Shown: in pieces, positions 50,065 through 51,231 of the stretch
Numbering within the stretch: position 1 is the first letter of the stretch
Layout of the letters: each line of letters begins with the position of its first letter
Origin: Clostridia bacterium
Lineage (GTDB): Bacteria; Bacillota; Clostridia; Oscillospirales; CAG-272
Length of the DNA stretch: 51,231 nt
Assembly: GCA_017646745.1 (NCBI GenBank)
Contig: JAGCLY010000074.1
Location: 1 to 51,231 of the forward strand
Reading direction: 5' to 3'
The notes under the pieces: generated by a model
Seen by the model: only the letters and a program-made list of their open reading frames with translations
Told to the model about the DNA's origin: nothing
The model's database searches: none
Made by a program: the position numbers and the translations under genes

Positions 50065-51231
<1,167 letters not shown>

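Overview
The window looks like chromosomal core sequence from a Gram-positive, probably anaerobic member of Bacillota (Clostridia). The support is SpoVG, MgtE, a RuvX/ThiI/RimO/PgsA set, many lipoproteins with Cys lipoboxes and no outer-membrane genes, DUF5685/DUF523/cysteine-desulfidase genes typical of clostridia, strong Shine-Dalgarno sites, and near-consensus sigma-A promoters (TTGACA-N17-TATAAT) before most units. An uncultured gut Oscillospirales/Christensenellales lineage is my guess, not proven. I see no prophage, insertion sequence, CRISPR array or rRNA.

Layout. 1-6111: the end of an unknown membrane gene, then a surface locus with a Cys-repeat membrane-anchored protein, a VTC-fold polyphosphate-polymerase-like protein, a DUF4956 membrane protein and a carbohydrate-binding-type lipoprotein. 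6140-11048: a small membrane protein (-), tRNA-Gln (-), then rlmA-ruvX-ansA and a lipoprotein with thiI. 11146-15294 (-): pyk, a lipase-like hydrolase and a large lipoprotein. 15400-15909: a gene-free mosaic next to tRNA-Ser that carries a copy of the tRNA 3' end. 16141-20188: DUF5685, J-domain protein, membrane protein, rimO, pgsA. 20241-26050: a TetR regulator, tldD-pmbA, pgk and tpiA. 26252-31882: a coiled-coil protein, spoVG (-), murC, DUF523, and mgtE behind a structured leader that also encodes a 28-codon peptide. 31939-37483 (-): cysteine desulfidase, a two-component pair, a spermidine-synthase-fold protein and a secreted nuclease. 37667-39019: a GH39-like protein lacking its acid/base glutamate. 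39060-46574: a giant GLUG/helical-repeat surface protein and an MMPL transporter, divergent from a TetR gene. 46608-51231: a radical SAM protein, two small unknown genes, a flippase and the start of gdhA.

Genes that appear to work together: the VTC/DUF4956/lipoprotein locus at the cell surface; the TldD-PmbA heterodimeric protease; three glycolytic enzymes in two places (pgk-tpiA, and pyk alone); the histidine kinase with its response regulator, whose promoter carries repeat operators; and the TetR-MMPL-giant surface protein module with a shared operator-like inverted repeat.

The observations most worth following are the mgtE leader peptide/structured leader (30300-30443), the tRNA-Ser-linked mosaic (15440-15838), the MMPL-linked giant surface protein, the Ala-for-Glu change in the GH39-like protein, and several precise palindromic or direct-repeat operators.
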